This document shows positions 37,574 through 46,466 of a DNA stretch of 48,440 nt, one piece after another (the first letter of the stretch is position 1; every line of letters starts with the position of its first letter). The stretch covers positions 81,616 through 130,055 of the forward strand of contig DIWZ01000005.1 of NCBI GenBank assembly GCA_002435955.1, read 5' to 3'. A model generated the notes under the pieces. It searched no databases, was not told the DNA's origin, and saw only the letters and a list, made by a program, of their open reading frames with translations. The translations under genes were made by a program, and so were the position numbers. The stretch is from Pelobacter sp. UBA6093 (lineage in GTDB: Bacteria > Desulfobacterota > Desulfuromonadia > Desulfuromonadales > Syntrophotaleaceae).

Positions 37574-38010
37574 ATGGCGAACCGATCGTTATTTTACTGG
37601 CCGAGGACGACCCGGCCCATGCCGAGATTGTGCGGCGAAACATGGAAAATTCCCGGATTGCAAACCGGTTGGAACATGTAACGGATGGTCAGCAAGCCCT
37701 CGATTACCTCTACCGACGCAACGGTTTCAGCGATCCCGCCAGATCGCCGCGGCCAGGGCTCATTCTGCTCGATCTGCGGATGCCCAAACTGGATGGCATC
37801 GAAGTGCTGAGTGCCGTCAAGTCCGACCCGGCCCTGGCCCGTATCCCGGTAGTAATCCTGACCACCTCGGCAGCCGAGATGGATATCGCCAAGGCTTATG
37901 ACCATCACGCCAACAGCTATCTGGTCAAACCGGTCGATTTTTCCCAGTTTTCCGAGTTGCTGGAAACCCTTGGCTATTACTGGTTGGCCTGGAACCAGAA
38001 ACCGTATTGA
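37570..38010 (+). CDS. Single-domain response regulator, Rcp1-like
   Basis: The 146-residue receiver has acidic residues EDD at 12-14, phospho-Asp68 in LLDLRMPKLDG, Thr-Thr-Ser in VVILTTSA and Lys in SYLVKPVD. The inserted loop ALDYLYRRNGFSDPARSPRPG is characteristic of the Rcp1 group, which pairs with phytochrome-type kinases. It overlaps the upstream kinase by ATGA and has no output domain. It should relay phosphate from one or both kinases to another partner, perhaps the GGDEF-EAL proteins on either side (inference). Confidence 0.93.
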   Translation: MNGEPIVILLAEDDPAHAEIVRRNMENSRIANRLEHVTDGQQALDYLYRRNGFSDPARSPRPGLILLDLRMPKLDGIEVLSAVKSDPALARIPVVILTTSAAEMDIAKAYDHHANSYLVKPVDFSQFSELLETLGYYWLAWNQKPY

Positions 38011-38065
38011 GAACCGCGGCAGGTGTCACCAGGTAAAAAACAAAGGGCGTGAAAAACCGGCCGAG

Positions 38066-40468
38066 CTACCGGATGGAAGGCTGTCTGCTGGTGGCAGGGA
38101 AACATCCTCGACCAACGTCCCCGCTGAGGATCGCCCCCTCTGCCTGGTAATGATCCCGCATCACAGCACGGATTTGGTCCTCGGGAAGAGGTCTTGAAAA
38201 CAGGTAGCCCTGCCCGAAGTCGCACCCATAGTTGTGCAACTTGGCGAGTTGTGCCTGGCTTTCGATGCCTTCCGCAACCACTTGCATCCCCAGGCCGTGC
38301 GCCAGGGTCACGATGGTGCGGGCAATCTCCCCGTTGCCCGTTTCGAGTTCAGATATAAATGAACGGTCAATTTTCAACACATCGATAGGCAGTTGATGCA
38401 GGCGGCTTAATGATGAGTATCCGGTGCCAAAATCGTCCAGAAACATTCGAACCCCTAAAGCCTTGAGGGCAAACAGGTGTTCGACAAAATTCTTTTTGGC
38501 CACGGCCAGAACACCTTCGGTGATTTCCAGGCCGACGCAGCGGCTGTCTACGCCGGTCTCGATCAGGATTCGGGTCAACTCCGGCATGCCGTCCAGCAAT
38601 CGGGCATGCATGCATGACAGATTCACGGAAACATGCAGTGGATTCCCCGGTGGAGAGAGCTCCTGCAAGCGAAGCAAGCACAGGCATGCTTCCCGAAATA
38701 CCCAGGTATCGATTTCGGAAATAAATCCACCGCTTTCTGCCAGGGGAATAAATCGATCCGGCGGCAACATGCCAAGTTCCGGATGCGCCCATCGAACCAA
38801 AGCCTCAAGCCCCTGGATTTTTCCGGTATCCAATCCCACCACAGGTTGATAGTAAACTCGCAGTTCACCACGCGCGGCCGCTCCCCGTAATTCGTTCTGG
38901 AGGGTCAGGTGATCCCTGACATCGTCTCCCATCGATTGATCAAAAAGCGCTACGCAATTCCTGCCTGCCCGCTTGGCATGGTACATGGCCGTATCCGCAT
39001 CCCGCACCAACTGCTCGAAATTGGAATAGCGATTGCCACAAACAGCGACGCCGATACTTGCGGAAAAATGCAACAGATGACCGTCCCAGGATACGGGTTC
39101 CTGCAAACTGGTCAAGAAATCTTCAGCCAATCGAAGAGCTTCGCCTTCATCCTTGAGAGGAGCGAGCAATACGGCGAACTCATCGCCCCCCAACCGTGCA
39201 ATGGTATCCCCTTCCCTGAAAAAACTGCAAAGCCGCTCGGCCGCCAGCATGAGCAGTTCATCGCCTGCTCCATGCCCGAAACTGTCGTTGATCAGTTTGA
39301 AGTTGTCGATATCGATCAACAACATGGCAAATGCCGTATGAGGTTCCCTCTGCTGTTTCGCCATGGCGCCACCCACTTGCTGGAAAAACAAAGTGCGATT
39401 CGCCAACCCCGTCAGGGGATCGTGCAGTGCGTCCAGCCGCAATGCCTGTTGGGTTCTTTGCAAGGATTCCAAGGTCTCGTTGATGGTGACGGCGAGGCTT
39501 TCGAGCTCATCCCGGCCCTCAACCGGAAGCCGGACATTCAGGTCTCCGGCCTGACGAATCATGGCAACGGCTTTGTCCATGCGAGCAAGCCGCGCAAGAA
39601 TGAGGCGATGCAAAAGAATCAGCAGCAGTACGATAAATATCACCCCTGCAGCCGCCAGATTCAACATCAGATAGTGCTGGCTGACTTTGCCCCGACGGAA
39701 AATCCACCGACTGGCATCCACCCGCAAAATGGCCACTCTGCGCCCCCGGGCATCGGATAAAAGGGCATAGCCGGCAATGGAATCCTCGCCCTCCACGCGA
39801 ACCAAGGTCGGACTATCCAAAGATAGAGGTGCCAACAGGTCCGCGGACACCAGGGAAAGCGATAATCCCGCGACTCTGGCAGCCGACTGCAAGCGGTCTT
39901 CGGTAAGATAGCGCCCGACCAGCAGAGCGCCTCGACAAGGGCCTTCGCTCTCACTGGTAAGAATCGGCGCAGCTGTAACCAGCATGGGCCGCCCTTCTAC
40001 CAGTATCACTCCGGTCACCGAGGAAGTATCTTCTTCAACATGGATAAATTGACGGTTTTTTCTGATATCGGACACACATGCATCGGATGGAGTGATAACA
40101 GTGTCTCCTTCGCCGTATTGGAAACCAGAGAGCAGGGAGCCGTCGCGGCGAAAATACAAAAACAGATCGACATCCAGGTGGGAGAATGTGGCGGCAGGCA
40201 GATTGGAGCGAACGTATTCGTGATTGCCATTTTCAATATAGGCATAGGTATCGTCCCAGTTGGCCCAATCCTGGGCATGGAGCGCCAATGCCGCCAAAAG
40301 ACTGTTTACCGCTCTCTGACCCCGTTCAATCTGTTGTTCTGCCTCTTGGTACTCCAGCTTCGAAAAACCTTTCACAAGGATGGTGGAGGAAGCCAGATAG
40401 AGAGCCACAAACAGAATCGACAGGGTGGCGGCAACCACCAAAAAGGTACGCAACCGTAAACTCAACAC
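38066..40468 (-). CDS. Membrane CHASE4-HAMP-GGDEF-EAL protein
   Basis: The 800-residue protein starts with GTG, 6 nt after GGGAG. It has a membrane helix (about 8-30), a periplasmic CHASE4-like sensor (about 45-200, including LALHAQDWANWDDTYAYIE) and a region up to a second helix (about 268-290). HAMP, GGDEF and EAL follow. GGDEF is intact in ARLGGDEFAVLL; EAL is present in GLEALVRW, with DDFGTGYSSL and KIDRSFI. Both cyclase and phosphodiesterase activities are possible. It is convergent with the kinase-receiver operon, with only 55 bp between the stop codons. Confidence 0.92.
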   Translation of the reverse strand: MLSLRLRTFLVVAATLSILFVALYLASSTILVKGFSKLEYQEAEQQIERGQRAVNSLLAALALHAQDWANWDDTYAYIENGNHEYVRSNLPAATFSHLDVDLFLYFRRDGSLLSGFQYGEGDTVITPSDACVSDIRKNRQFIHVEEDTSSVTGVILVEGRPMLVTAAPILTSESEGPCRGALLVGRYLTEDRLQSAARVAGLSLSLVSADLLAPLSLDSPTLVRVEGEDSIAGYALLSDARGRRVAILRVDASRWIFRRGKVSQHYLMLNLAAAGVIFIVLLLILLHRLILARLARMDKAVAMIRQAGDLNVRLPVEGRDELESLAVTINETLESLQRTQQALRLDALHDPLTGLANRTLFFQQVGGAMAKQQREPHTAFAMLLIDIDNFKLINDSFGHGAGDELLMLAAERLCSFFREGDTIARLGGDEFAVLLAPLKDEGEALRLAEDFLTSLQEPVSWDGHLLHFSASIGVAVCGNRYSNFEQLVRDADTAMYHAKRAGRNCVALFDQSMGDDVRDHLTLQNELRGAAARGELRVYYQPVVGLDTGKIQGLEALVRWAHPELGMLPPDRFIPLAESGGFISEIDTWVFREACLCLLRLQELSPPGNPLHVSVNLSCMHARLLDGMPELTRILIETGVDSRCVGLEITEGVLAVAKKNFVEHLFALKALGVRMFLDDFGTGYSSLSRLHQLPIDVLKIDRSFISELETGNGEIARTIVTLAHGLGMQVVAEGIESQAQLAKLHNYGCDFGQGYLFSRPLPEDQIRAVMRDHYQAEGAILSGDVGRGCFPATSRQPSIR

Positions 40469-41052
40469 TTGTCTCCCTTGATAAATCGAGCGTCTGCTGC
40501 AGTAACAGGGTCTTTCCGCGGCGTCCTACGCTCTTAGCAGATGGTCAGGCAAGTTTCCTGACTTTTGGTTTCATCATGCAAGAACGCATATGGGGCCAAA
40601 CATGGGGCAAATTTGTGGGACACATGTGGGACTGCCCGGAAAAGGAAGGTCTCTCTTCAGCTCGTTAACGAAGCATGAGCCGGCCTATGGTGGCGCCAGA
40701 CCAGCTGCCGAGGCAGGCCGCGAAACATGGCCGGATACCACCAGCGCGGCTGCAACCCCGGTTAGCATCCGAAAACAGCACCCTATGTAAGGAACGCCCC
40801 ATGACCATCAAAAGCTTTTTATCCCACCAGCATTGCTGATATGCGAGGATCACGCCACCTTTTAAAGAAGACCCATTCCAAGTATCGGATTTACAAGACC
40901 CGGACTTGCCCAGCAGAATCTCTTTTGCGAAGGAGAATCGAACTTCTACCACATACTGTCTAGATCCATAAAAAAGAAAGGCCCACCCGTTATTTACGGA
41001 TGGGCCATGCAGTCTATTTCAATAGAACCCGGTCTCAGTTATCCCGCGCACC
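40469..41052. other. Intergenic region between the CHASE4 gene and nirB
   Basis: About 580 bp without a supported gene. It carries irregular GGGAC/CATGTGGG repeats near 40590-40640 and the nirB terminator near its right end. GAATCGAAC at 40934-40942 resembles a tRNA T-loop on the minus strand, but no tRNA folds around it. No c-di-GMP riboswitch pattern was recognised. Confidence 0.5.
40969..41006 (-). terminator. Rho-independent terminator of nirB
   Basis: GGCCCACCCGT (40980-40990) and ACGGATGGGCC (40996-41006) form an 11-bp stem with one mismatch. On the minus strand a T-rich tail follows (complement of 40969-40979), about 47 bp after the nirB stop. Confidence 0.85.
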
Positions 41053-43968
41053 TTATGCAAAGCAGGTGCAGGGCTCTGCAGGGTCGCAGGCATGGAGCCG
41101 GTCGAGATCCTCCTGCGTAGGCAGCTTGACCAGCAGCTCATCCCCCTCCACCTTCACCTTGAAGGTCTGGATCGAGTAGATCTCGTCGTTCAGCCCGCAG
41201 CCGTCCTGCAGTGAGAACGATTTTTTGTGCATCGGGCAGGTCACCTTGGGGATGCCGGCGGTGTCGCCGAGCAGCCCGCGGGACAGCACCATCTCCTGCT
41301 TGTGCGGACAGAGATTCTGGCAGGCGTACCACTCGTTGCGATGGGCGAAATGGAACACCGCGATCTGGTGGCGTCCGTATTGGAAGGTTGCGCCGCCGTC
41401 TTTGGGCACCAGTGCCGCGCTGCCCAGGTTCACCCAGTCGCGAGGACCTTCCAGCACTTCGGGCTCGATCTCAGGCATGCTGTACTCCTGCTGCCAGAGC
41501 TCCGGCTTGTCTTGACCGCGCACGGTGATCAGCTTTACGGGATCCTTGCCGTCGCCGTTGGCGAAGTGGCGGAATTTGGCCACCTGCTCCGGTTTGCCGA
41601 CAGTGACCGCCCACTCGTCGTGCTGGGTATCGACAATCCGCTGCATGTCCGTCTCGAGCTCGGCGCAGATGCCGAGGGAATCCTCGATGATAACCTTTTT
41701 CAGCTTTTCTACCCCACCTTCGAGATTTTCCAGCCAGGTGGCGGTGCGCTCCAGCTTGTCGGCGGTACGCACATAGTACATCAGGTAGCGATCGATGTAG
41801 CGGATCGCCGTTTCGCGATCGATATCCTTGGCCAGCAGGTCGGCGTGGCGCGGGAAAGCTCCGCCATTGCCGCCGACGTAGAGATTCCAGCCGGCTTCGG
41901 TGGCGATCAGACCGAAGTCCTTGCAAATCGCCTCGGCACACTCGCGGGAGCACCCGGACACTGCCGCCTTGAGCTTATGCGGCGAGCGCATCCCCTTGTA
42001 GCGGTTCTCCAGTTGGATGGCGAAATCGACCGACGGCCCCATGCCCATGCGGCACCAGGAATCGCCGACGCAGCTTTTCACCATGCGCAGCCCCTTGGCG
42101 TAGGCGTGACCGGATTCCAGTCCGACTTCTCCCAGTTTGGCCCAGACCTTGGGCAGATCCTCAAGATGCACCCCGAACAGCGCCACGCGCTGGCTGCCTG
42201 TCAGCTTGGTGTACAAGTTGTATTCCTTGGCCACCTCGCCCATCACGATCAGCTGCTCCGGAGTGAGCTCGCCGCCCGGCGAGCGCGGGATCACCGAGTA
42301 GGTGCCGTTACGCTGGATGTTACCAAGGAAGCGGTCGTTGGTATCCTGCAGGTTGTCGTAGTCGAGGATGTAGTCGTTCCAGGTCGAGGCGAAGATCGAG
42401 GCGATCTGGGTCTTGCACACCGCGCAGCCATTGCCCTGGCCGTACTCGGTCAGCAGTTCGTCGAAGCTGCGGATCTGTTTGGTCTTGACGATATGCAGCA
42501 GATCTTGGCGGGAATAGCGGAAATGCTCGCACAGCGAATTATCCATTTCGATGCCGGCTTTGGCCAGTTCGTGCTTGAGCACCGCTTTCACCATGGGCAG
42601 ACAGCCACCGCAGCCGGTGCCGGCCTTGGTGCACTTCTGGATCTCCTCCACGGTACGCAGTTCCTTCTCTTCGATGGCATCGCGGATGGTGCCGTAGGTG
42701 ACGTTGCTGCAGGAGCAGATGATGTCTTCCTCCTCCAGCGAGTCGATGGCCAGTCCGGCGCCGCCACACCCCTTGACGATCAGCGACTGAGGCTGCTCCG
42801 GCAGAACCTTGTTGCCCTTGACGTAAAGGGACAGCATGCCGTAAGCCTCGGCATCCCCCACCAGGATCGCGCCGAGCAGCTTCTGCCCGGTGGGATCAAT
42901 GACCATTTTCTTGTAGATGCCTGTGACGGTGTCGTGCACCTCCACCACCCGGTTGTCCGGGTTGTCGTCGAAGGGGTTGCCCAGCGAGGCCACGTCGAGA
43001 CCGAGCAGTTTGAGCTTGGTGGACATGTCGAAGCCGGTGAATTCCTTCTCCTCCCCGTCCAGGCGGGCCGCGGCGACCCTCGCCATCTCGTAGCCGGGAG
43101 CCACCAGGCCGTAGATCATGCCTTCGAACAGGGCACATTCGCCGATGGCATAGATCGACGGGTCGCTGGTCTGCATGGCGCCGTTGACCACGATGCCGGC
43201 CCGCTGCCCCACCTCAAGGCCGCAGCTACGGGCCAGTTTGTCGTTGGGCACGATGCCGGCTGAAACCACCACCATCTCCACCGACAGGGTTTCGCGATCG
43301 CGGCAGCCGATGCCGGTGACCACATCGTCGCCCTCGATGCCGGTGGTCGCCACGCCGGTAAGCACCTCGATGCCGAGGCGCTGAATCGCTTCGGTGAGCA
43401 CCGCCGCCCCCTTGTCGTCAAGCTGACGGGGCATGAGCCGGGGCGCCATTTCGATCACACTGGTGGTCAGCCCCAGGTCGAGACAGGCCTTGGCTGCTTC
43501 CAGACCCAGCAGACCGCCGCCGATCACGGCGACGTTGGATACGTTTTGGCTGTAGGCAGTGATCGCCTCCAGGTCTTCGATGGTGCGGTAGGCAAACACG
43601 CCGGCCCGGTCCATCCCCGGCATGGAGGGCATGAAGGCCGATGAGCCGGTGGCGAGAACCAGCCGATCGTAGGCCTGACTGCGCCCTGAAGCGGTGCGAA
43701 TGGTACGGACCTCACGGTCGATAGCGACCACCGGGTCTCCGAGGCTCAGTTCGATGCCGTTGTCACGGTACCATGCCTCGTCCTGCAGGGTGAGGTCCAC
43801 GGATTCCTCGGCAAACCAGGTGGAAAGTTGCACCCGATCGTAGGCCGGGCGTGGTTCCCCGCCGAACACAACCACCCGATTTGCCGCTACCAGCCCCTTT
43901 TCGATCAACTCTTCACAGAATCGGTGCCCCACCATGCCATTTCCGACAATTACGATATTTTCAGCCAT
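41053..43968 (-). CDS. nirB: NAD(P)H-dependent siroheme nitrite reductase, NirB-NirD fusion
   Basis: This enzyme reduces nitrite to ammonium in the cytoplasm with NAD(P)H. The 971-residue protein has an FAD/NAD module (about 1-285, VIVGNGMVGHRF at the start). Two BFD-type [2Fe-2S] regions follow: CSCSNVTYGTI...GTGCGGC, then LCEHFRYS...GNGCAVC. The siroheme/[4Fe-4S] domain has SCVGDSWC and SGCSRECAEA. A C-terminal Rieske domain corresponds to NirD; its ligands CPH (Cys887, His889) and CPMH (Cys911, His914) are complete, unlike many NirD proteins. AAGGGAG precedes the ATG. An FNR-like site and leader hairpins lie upstream, and an HPP gene is divergent. Confidence 0.93.
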   Translation of the reverse strand: MAENIVIVGNGMVGHRFCEELIEKGLVAANRVVVFGGEPRPAYDRVQLSTWFAEESVDLTLQDEAWYRDNGIELSLGDPVVAIDREVRTIRTASGRSQAYDRLVLATGSSAFMPSMPGMDRAGVFAYRTIEDLEAITAYSQNVSNVAVIGGGLLGLEAAKACLDLGLTTSVIEMAPRLMPRQLDDKGAAVLTEAIQRLGIEVLTGVATTGIEGDDVVTGIGCRDRETLSVEMVVVSAGIVPNDKLARSCGLEVGQRAGIVVNGAMQTSDPSIYAIGECALFEGMIYGLVAPGYEMARVAAARLDGEEKEFTGFDMSTKLKLLGLDVASLGNPFDDNPDNRVVEVHDTVTGIYKKMVIDPTGQKLLGAILVGDAEAYGMLSLYVKGNKVLPEQPQSLIVKGCGGAGLAIDSLEEEDIICSCSNVTYGTIRDAIEEKELRTVEEIQKCTKAGTGCGGCLPMVKAVLKHELAKAGIEMDNSLCEHFRYSRQDLLHIVKTKQIRSFDELLTEYGQGNGCAVCKTQIASIFASTWNDYILDYDNLQDTNDRFLGNIQRNGTYSVIPRSPGGELTPEQLIVMGEVAKEYNLYTKLTGSQRVALFGVHLEDLPKVWAKLGEVGLESGHAYAKGLRMVKSCVGDSWCRMGMGPSVDFAIQLENRYKGMRSPHKLKAAVSGCSRECAEAICKDFGLIATEAGWNLYVGGNGGAFPRHADLLAKDIDRETAIRYIDRYLMYYVRTADKLERTATWLENLEGGVEKLKKVIIEDSLGICAELETDMQRIVDTQHDEWAVTVGKPEQVAKFRHFANGDGKDPVKLITVRGQDKPELWQQEYSMPEIEPEVLEGPRDWVNLGSAALVPKDGGATFQYGRHQIAVFHFAHRNEWYACQNLCPHKQEMVLSRGLLGDTAGIPKVTCPMHKKSFSLQDGCGLNDEIYSIQTFKVKVEGDELLVKLPTQEDLDRLHACDPAEPCTCFA

Positions 43969-44019
43969 AGTCGCTCCCTTTCGTTGTGCTCAGGTTTTGC
44001 GGTCAGATGATTCAAAACG

Positions 44020-44066
44020 ATGTCCTTTCGGAGAATCGAAGGGACATTGCGGCAGGCATACTGCCG
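44020..44066 (-). promoter_or_regulatory. Two tandem hairpins in the nirB leader
   Basis: Read on the minus strand, CGGCAG-loop-CTGCCG (44050-44066, 5-nt loop) is followed after 2 nt by an 11-bp hairpin (44020-44047) with a 6-nt loop ATTCTC and one G-T pair. Both would lie in the nirB leader if transcription starts near 44100. Tandem hairpins are known in nitrate/nitrite-operon leaders controlled by ANTAR proteins, but these loops do not carry the usual A1/G4 hexaloop pattern. Confidence 0.4.
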
Positions 44067-44131
44067 TGAACCGTGTTCTGAACCATGGATCGTTTCGTAG
44101 GTAAACATAACAGCAATGCGGAAATGAACTT

Positions 44132-44145
44132 TTGACGCGGATCAA
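44132..44145 (-). promoter_or_regulatory. FNR/HcpR-like site upstream of nirB
   Basis: TTGAC-GCGG-ATCAA on the plus strand, equal to TTGAT-CCGC-GTCAA on the minus strand, matches the FNR consensus at 9 of 10 positions. It has the same half-site pair as the hcp site (TTGAT-CCCC-GTCAA). It lies 164 bp before the nirB start. A weaker TTGAT-CAGG-AACAA lies at 44276-44289 on the HPP side of the same 480-bp gap. Confidence 0.6.
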
Positions 44146-44449
44146 GTTTTGGCGTTTCAGGAGGCAGATAATCGGCTTATGGAAACGCTGTTCCATTCGA
44201 GGCTGGACGGCAAGGCAATCCAGATAGGTGGGAATGGCGAAGGTTGAGGTGCGGGTGTAAAAAATCCGCTATAAATTGATCAGGAACAATGTATCCGCGA
44301 TTCCATTGGGTTAGCTTCATTGCCAGAGCCGCGATCGGCATTTAACCGACTTCAACCAAATTCATCGATGGGGAAGAGTTCTGCCGACAAAATCGCATAT
44401 CGGACATCCAGTCAGGCAGAGCCTGATTCTTCAAATTAGGGTGCAGAGC

Positions 44450-44974
44450 ATGAGAAAACGACTTTTTCAAATTCCATCCAAAATGAGAGCTCCGCTGCGA
44501 GGTAGTCGGCCGCCAATGACGTTCACGTATGCACTGTGGAGCTTTGTCGGCGGCACCGTGGGCATCCTGGCGATTCACCTCATCACAACCATGGTGGAAT
44601 TCCCCTTGTTGATCGGCTCTTTCGGCGCGTCGGCGGTACTGTTGTTCGGCGCCAACGATTCGCCCCTGACCCAGCCGCGCAATCTGGTCGGCGGTCATGT
44701 CCTTTCGGCCATCGTTGCCGTGATCATTGTCGCCACCATAGGATCGACCCCCTTCTCCATTGCCCTGGCGGTCGGCGTCTCCATTCTGGTCATGAACCTC
44801 ACCCATTCGACCCACCCTCCGGGAGGTGCAACGGCTCTGATCGGCGTCCAGGCCGGGGCCAGCCTGAGCTATGTCTTTATTCCCGTGTTGACCGGCGCGC
44901 TGATTTTGCTGCTGGTCGCCCTGTTCACCAACAATCTGGTCTATCATCGTCGCTATCCCAAACACTGGTTTTAA
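44450..44974 (+). CDS. HPP-family membrane protein, possible nitrite transporter
   Basis: The 174-residue protein has about four membrane helices and the family signature STHPPGGATAL (around residues 120-130), with GSFGASAVLLFG and DSPLTQPRNLVGGH before it. Plant chloroplast HPP proteins have been reported to carry nitrite, and bacterial members often lie beside nitrite reductase genes, as here beside nirB. Nitrite uptake is therefore likely but inferred. ATG 44450 follows TTAGGG by about 8 nt; a GTG three codons earlier is less likely because it overlaps that site. Confidence 0.8.
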   Translation: MRKRLFQIPSKMRAPLRGSRPPMTFTYALWSFVGGTVGILAIHLITTMVEFPLLIGSFGASAVLLFGANDSPLTQPRNLVGGHVLSAIVAVIIVATIGSTPFSIALAVGVSILVMNLTHSTHPPGGATALIGVQAGASLSYVFIPVLTGALILLLVALFTNNLVYHRRYPKHWF

Positions 44975-45362
44975 CCCGGGATCTCCGCCTACGAGAACAA
45001 CTTCCCGGCGTAATAAGCCAGCCAGCAACCAGGCTTTTGCTTTTACGTCGTGGTCATTGAAGACAGGACCCTCTCAAAAACCATTGCTTTTGGCAGGTAT
45101 CGAATCCCCCATGGGATAGCTGTTCTTGATTTTTTTCTGAATAAAACGGAAAAATTCTATCTTTATCCGGGCAACATGGTTCTGCAGCCAAATCTGATAT
45201 ATTGTTTGAAGAGAAAAACTGTTCGCTCATCGGTTGAGGGGAAGGCACATCCATTCAGGCTGCCTGCCTGTTCGACAACACCTTTCTCGTCATGGGCGAT
45301 GCGCCGCGCAACTTGGTAGGCAATGGCTCCTCCTGCCATTTCGCCACCCTATGGAGACACAC
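44975..45362. other. Intergenic region upstream of the B12-binding gene
   Basis: It contains an AT-rich stretch (45120-45215) with TATATT near 45197 that may be a promoter. The frame of the next gene is open back to 45234 but has no ribosome site or conserved start there. No cobalamin riboswitch was recognised. Confidence 0.45.
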
Positions 45363-46466
45363 ATGGAGACGCTTCTGCAACAGGCCAACCACATGGCCCC
45401 TGTATCCACTGAAGCACTGGCGCTCTATCTGTGCCAGGGCGAAAACATGCTGGAGCAGGTCAATAAAACCTTGCGGGGGCGTTCCGATCTCTCCAGGTTG
45501 CTGGGTGGGAACCCGGAACAGATGATGTTCGACAATCATCGATACCATTTCGATTTCATGGCCAACGTTTTTGAGTTTCAGGCCTATGATATGCTGGTAC
45601 GCATGGTGCCATGGGTATATCGAGCCTATATCAATCACGGCTTCAGTGCCGATTATTTTGTCGTGGAGCTTGAGGCCTGGTTGACGGCTATCAATAATTT
45701 CATGGCGGAGGATGGCGACACCGTCGCCGGAGTTTACGACTTCCTGTTGAAAAACCACGGCAGGTTCGTCGACCTGGCTAGTCAGAAGACATGGGACGAC
45801 ATCGAATATCCACCCGGCGACGACACCGAAGGGGAACTTTTCTACCAGTATCTGCTGGCGGGAGACTTCAAGGAATGTTTTACTTTGGGGCGCAACCTGC
45901 TGGAAAGCTCCAGTTCATTGGAACATCTCTACCTTGATATCATCCAGCCGTCCATGTATCGAATTGGCCGAGACTGGGAGTCGGGTAGAATTTCCGTGGC
46001 CAAGGAGCATCTGGCATCGGCCATTGTTATGCGGTTACTGGCCACTATTTATCCCCTGCTGCAACCTCCTCCGGCAGATAAGGGTACGGTAGTGGTAACC
46101 GCAGCGCCCAATGAATTTCACGAAATCGGAGCTTGGATGGTGGCCAACACCCTGGAACTCGATGGCTGGAAAACGCTCTATCTGGGCGCCAACACTCCCC
46201 GCTCTGCCCTGTTGAGCCTGATTCGTTCGGAACAACCCAAAGTAATGGCGCTTTCCATTGCCATGCCCTTCAATCTACGACATGTCAAGTCGATCATTGA
46301 CACGGTCAGGGGATTGCCACCCTCAGAGCGTCCTTGCACTCTGATCGGGGGCCAGGTTTTTCGCCTCAGCGACCGACTACAGGGAGCACTTGGCGCGGAT
46401 GGTTATGCCGGCAATTGTGCCACGGCCAAAGATATGGTCAAAAAGTGGTGGGAAACTGCGCAATGA
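45363..46466 (+). CDS. Cobalamin-binding sensor protein with CarH-like light-sensing signature
   Basis: The 367-residue protein has an all-helical N-terminal region (about 1-145) that I cannot assign. A B12-binding cap domain (about 155-230) and a Rossmann-type cobalamin domain (about 240-355) follow. The cobalamin motif is E251-F-H253-E-I-G256, the ExHxxG form with His253 as the cobalt ligand. In the cap, Trp205 is followed after nine residues by Glu215-His216. This is the W-x9-EH pattern that binds adenosylcobalamin in the CarH photoreceptors. There is no MerR DNA-binding domain. GGAG lies 7 nt before ATG 45363. The gene overlaps a diguanylate cyclase gene by ATGA, so it probably controls c-di-GMP. 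Confidence 0.8.
   Translation: METLLQQANHMAPVSTEALALYLCQGENMLEQVNKTLRGRSDLSRLLGGNPEQMMFDNHRYHFDFMANVFEFQAYDMLVRMVPWVYRAYINHGFSADYFVVELEAWLTAINNFMAEDGDTVAGVYDFLLKNHGRFVDLASQKTWDDIEYPPGDDTEGELFYQYLLAGDFKECFTLGRNLLESSSSLEHLYLDIIQPSMYRIGRDWESGRISVAKEHLASAIVMRLLATIYPLLQPPPADKGTVVVTAAPNEFHEIGAWMVANTLELDGWKTLYLGANTPRSALLSLIRSEQPKVMALSIAMPFNLRHVKSIIDTVRGLPPSERPCTLIGGQVFRLSDRLQGALGADGYAGNCATAKDMVKKWWETAQ

Noticed and set aside
40925..40950. tRNA-like T-loop (GTTCGATTC on the minus strand)
   Set aside because: The possible T-stem has a mismatch and no acceptor, D or anticodon arms can be drawn around it. A scar of an integrated element is possible but not supported.
40469..41052. Possible c-di-GMP riboswitch near the GGDEF-EAL genes
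   Set aside because: The conserved GEMM core and tetraloop-receptor pattern were not found on either strand here.
41227..43263. A 678-codon plus-strand frame antisense to nirB
   Set aside because: nirB has complete family motifs on the other strand; the antisense translation is low-complexity Gly/Ala/Val/His sequence.
44975..45362. Possible cobalamin riboswitch before the B12-binding gene
   Set aside because: No B12-box or matching helical core is visible in this stretch.
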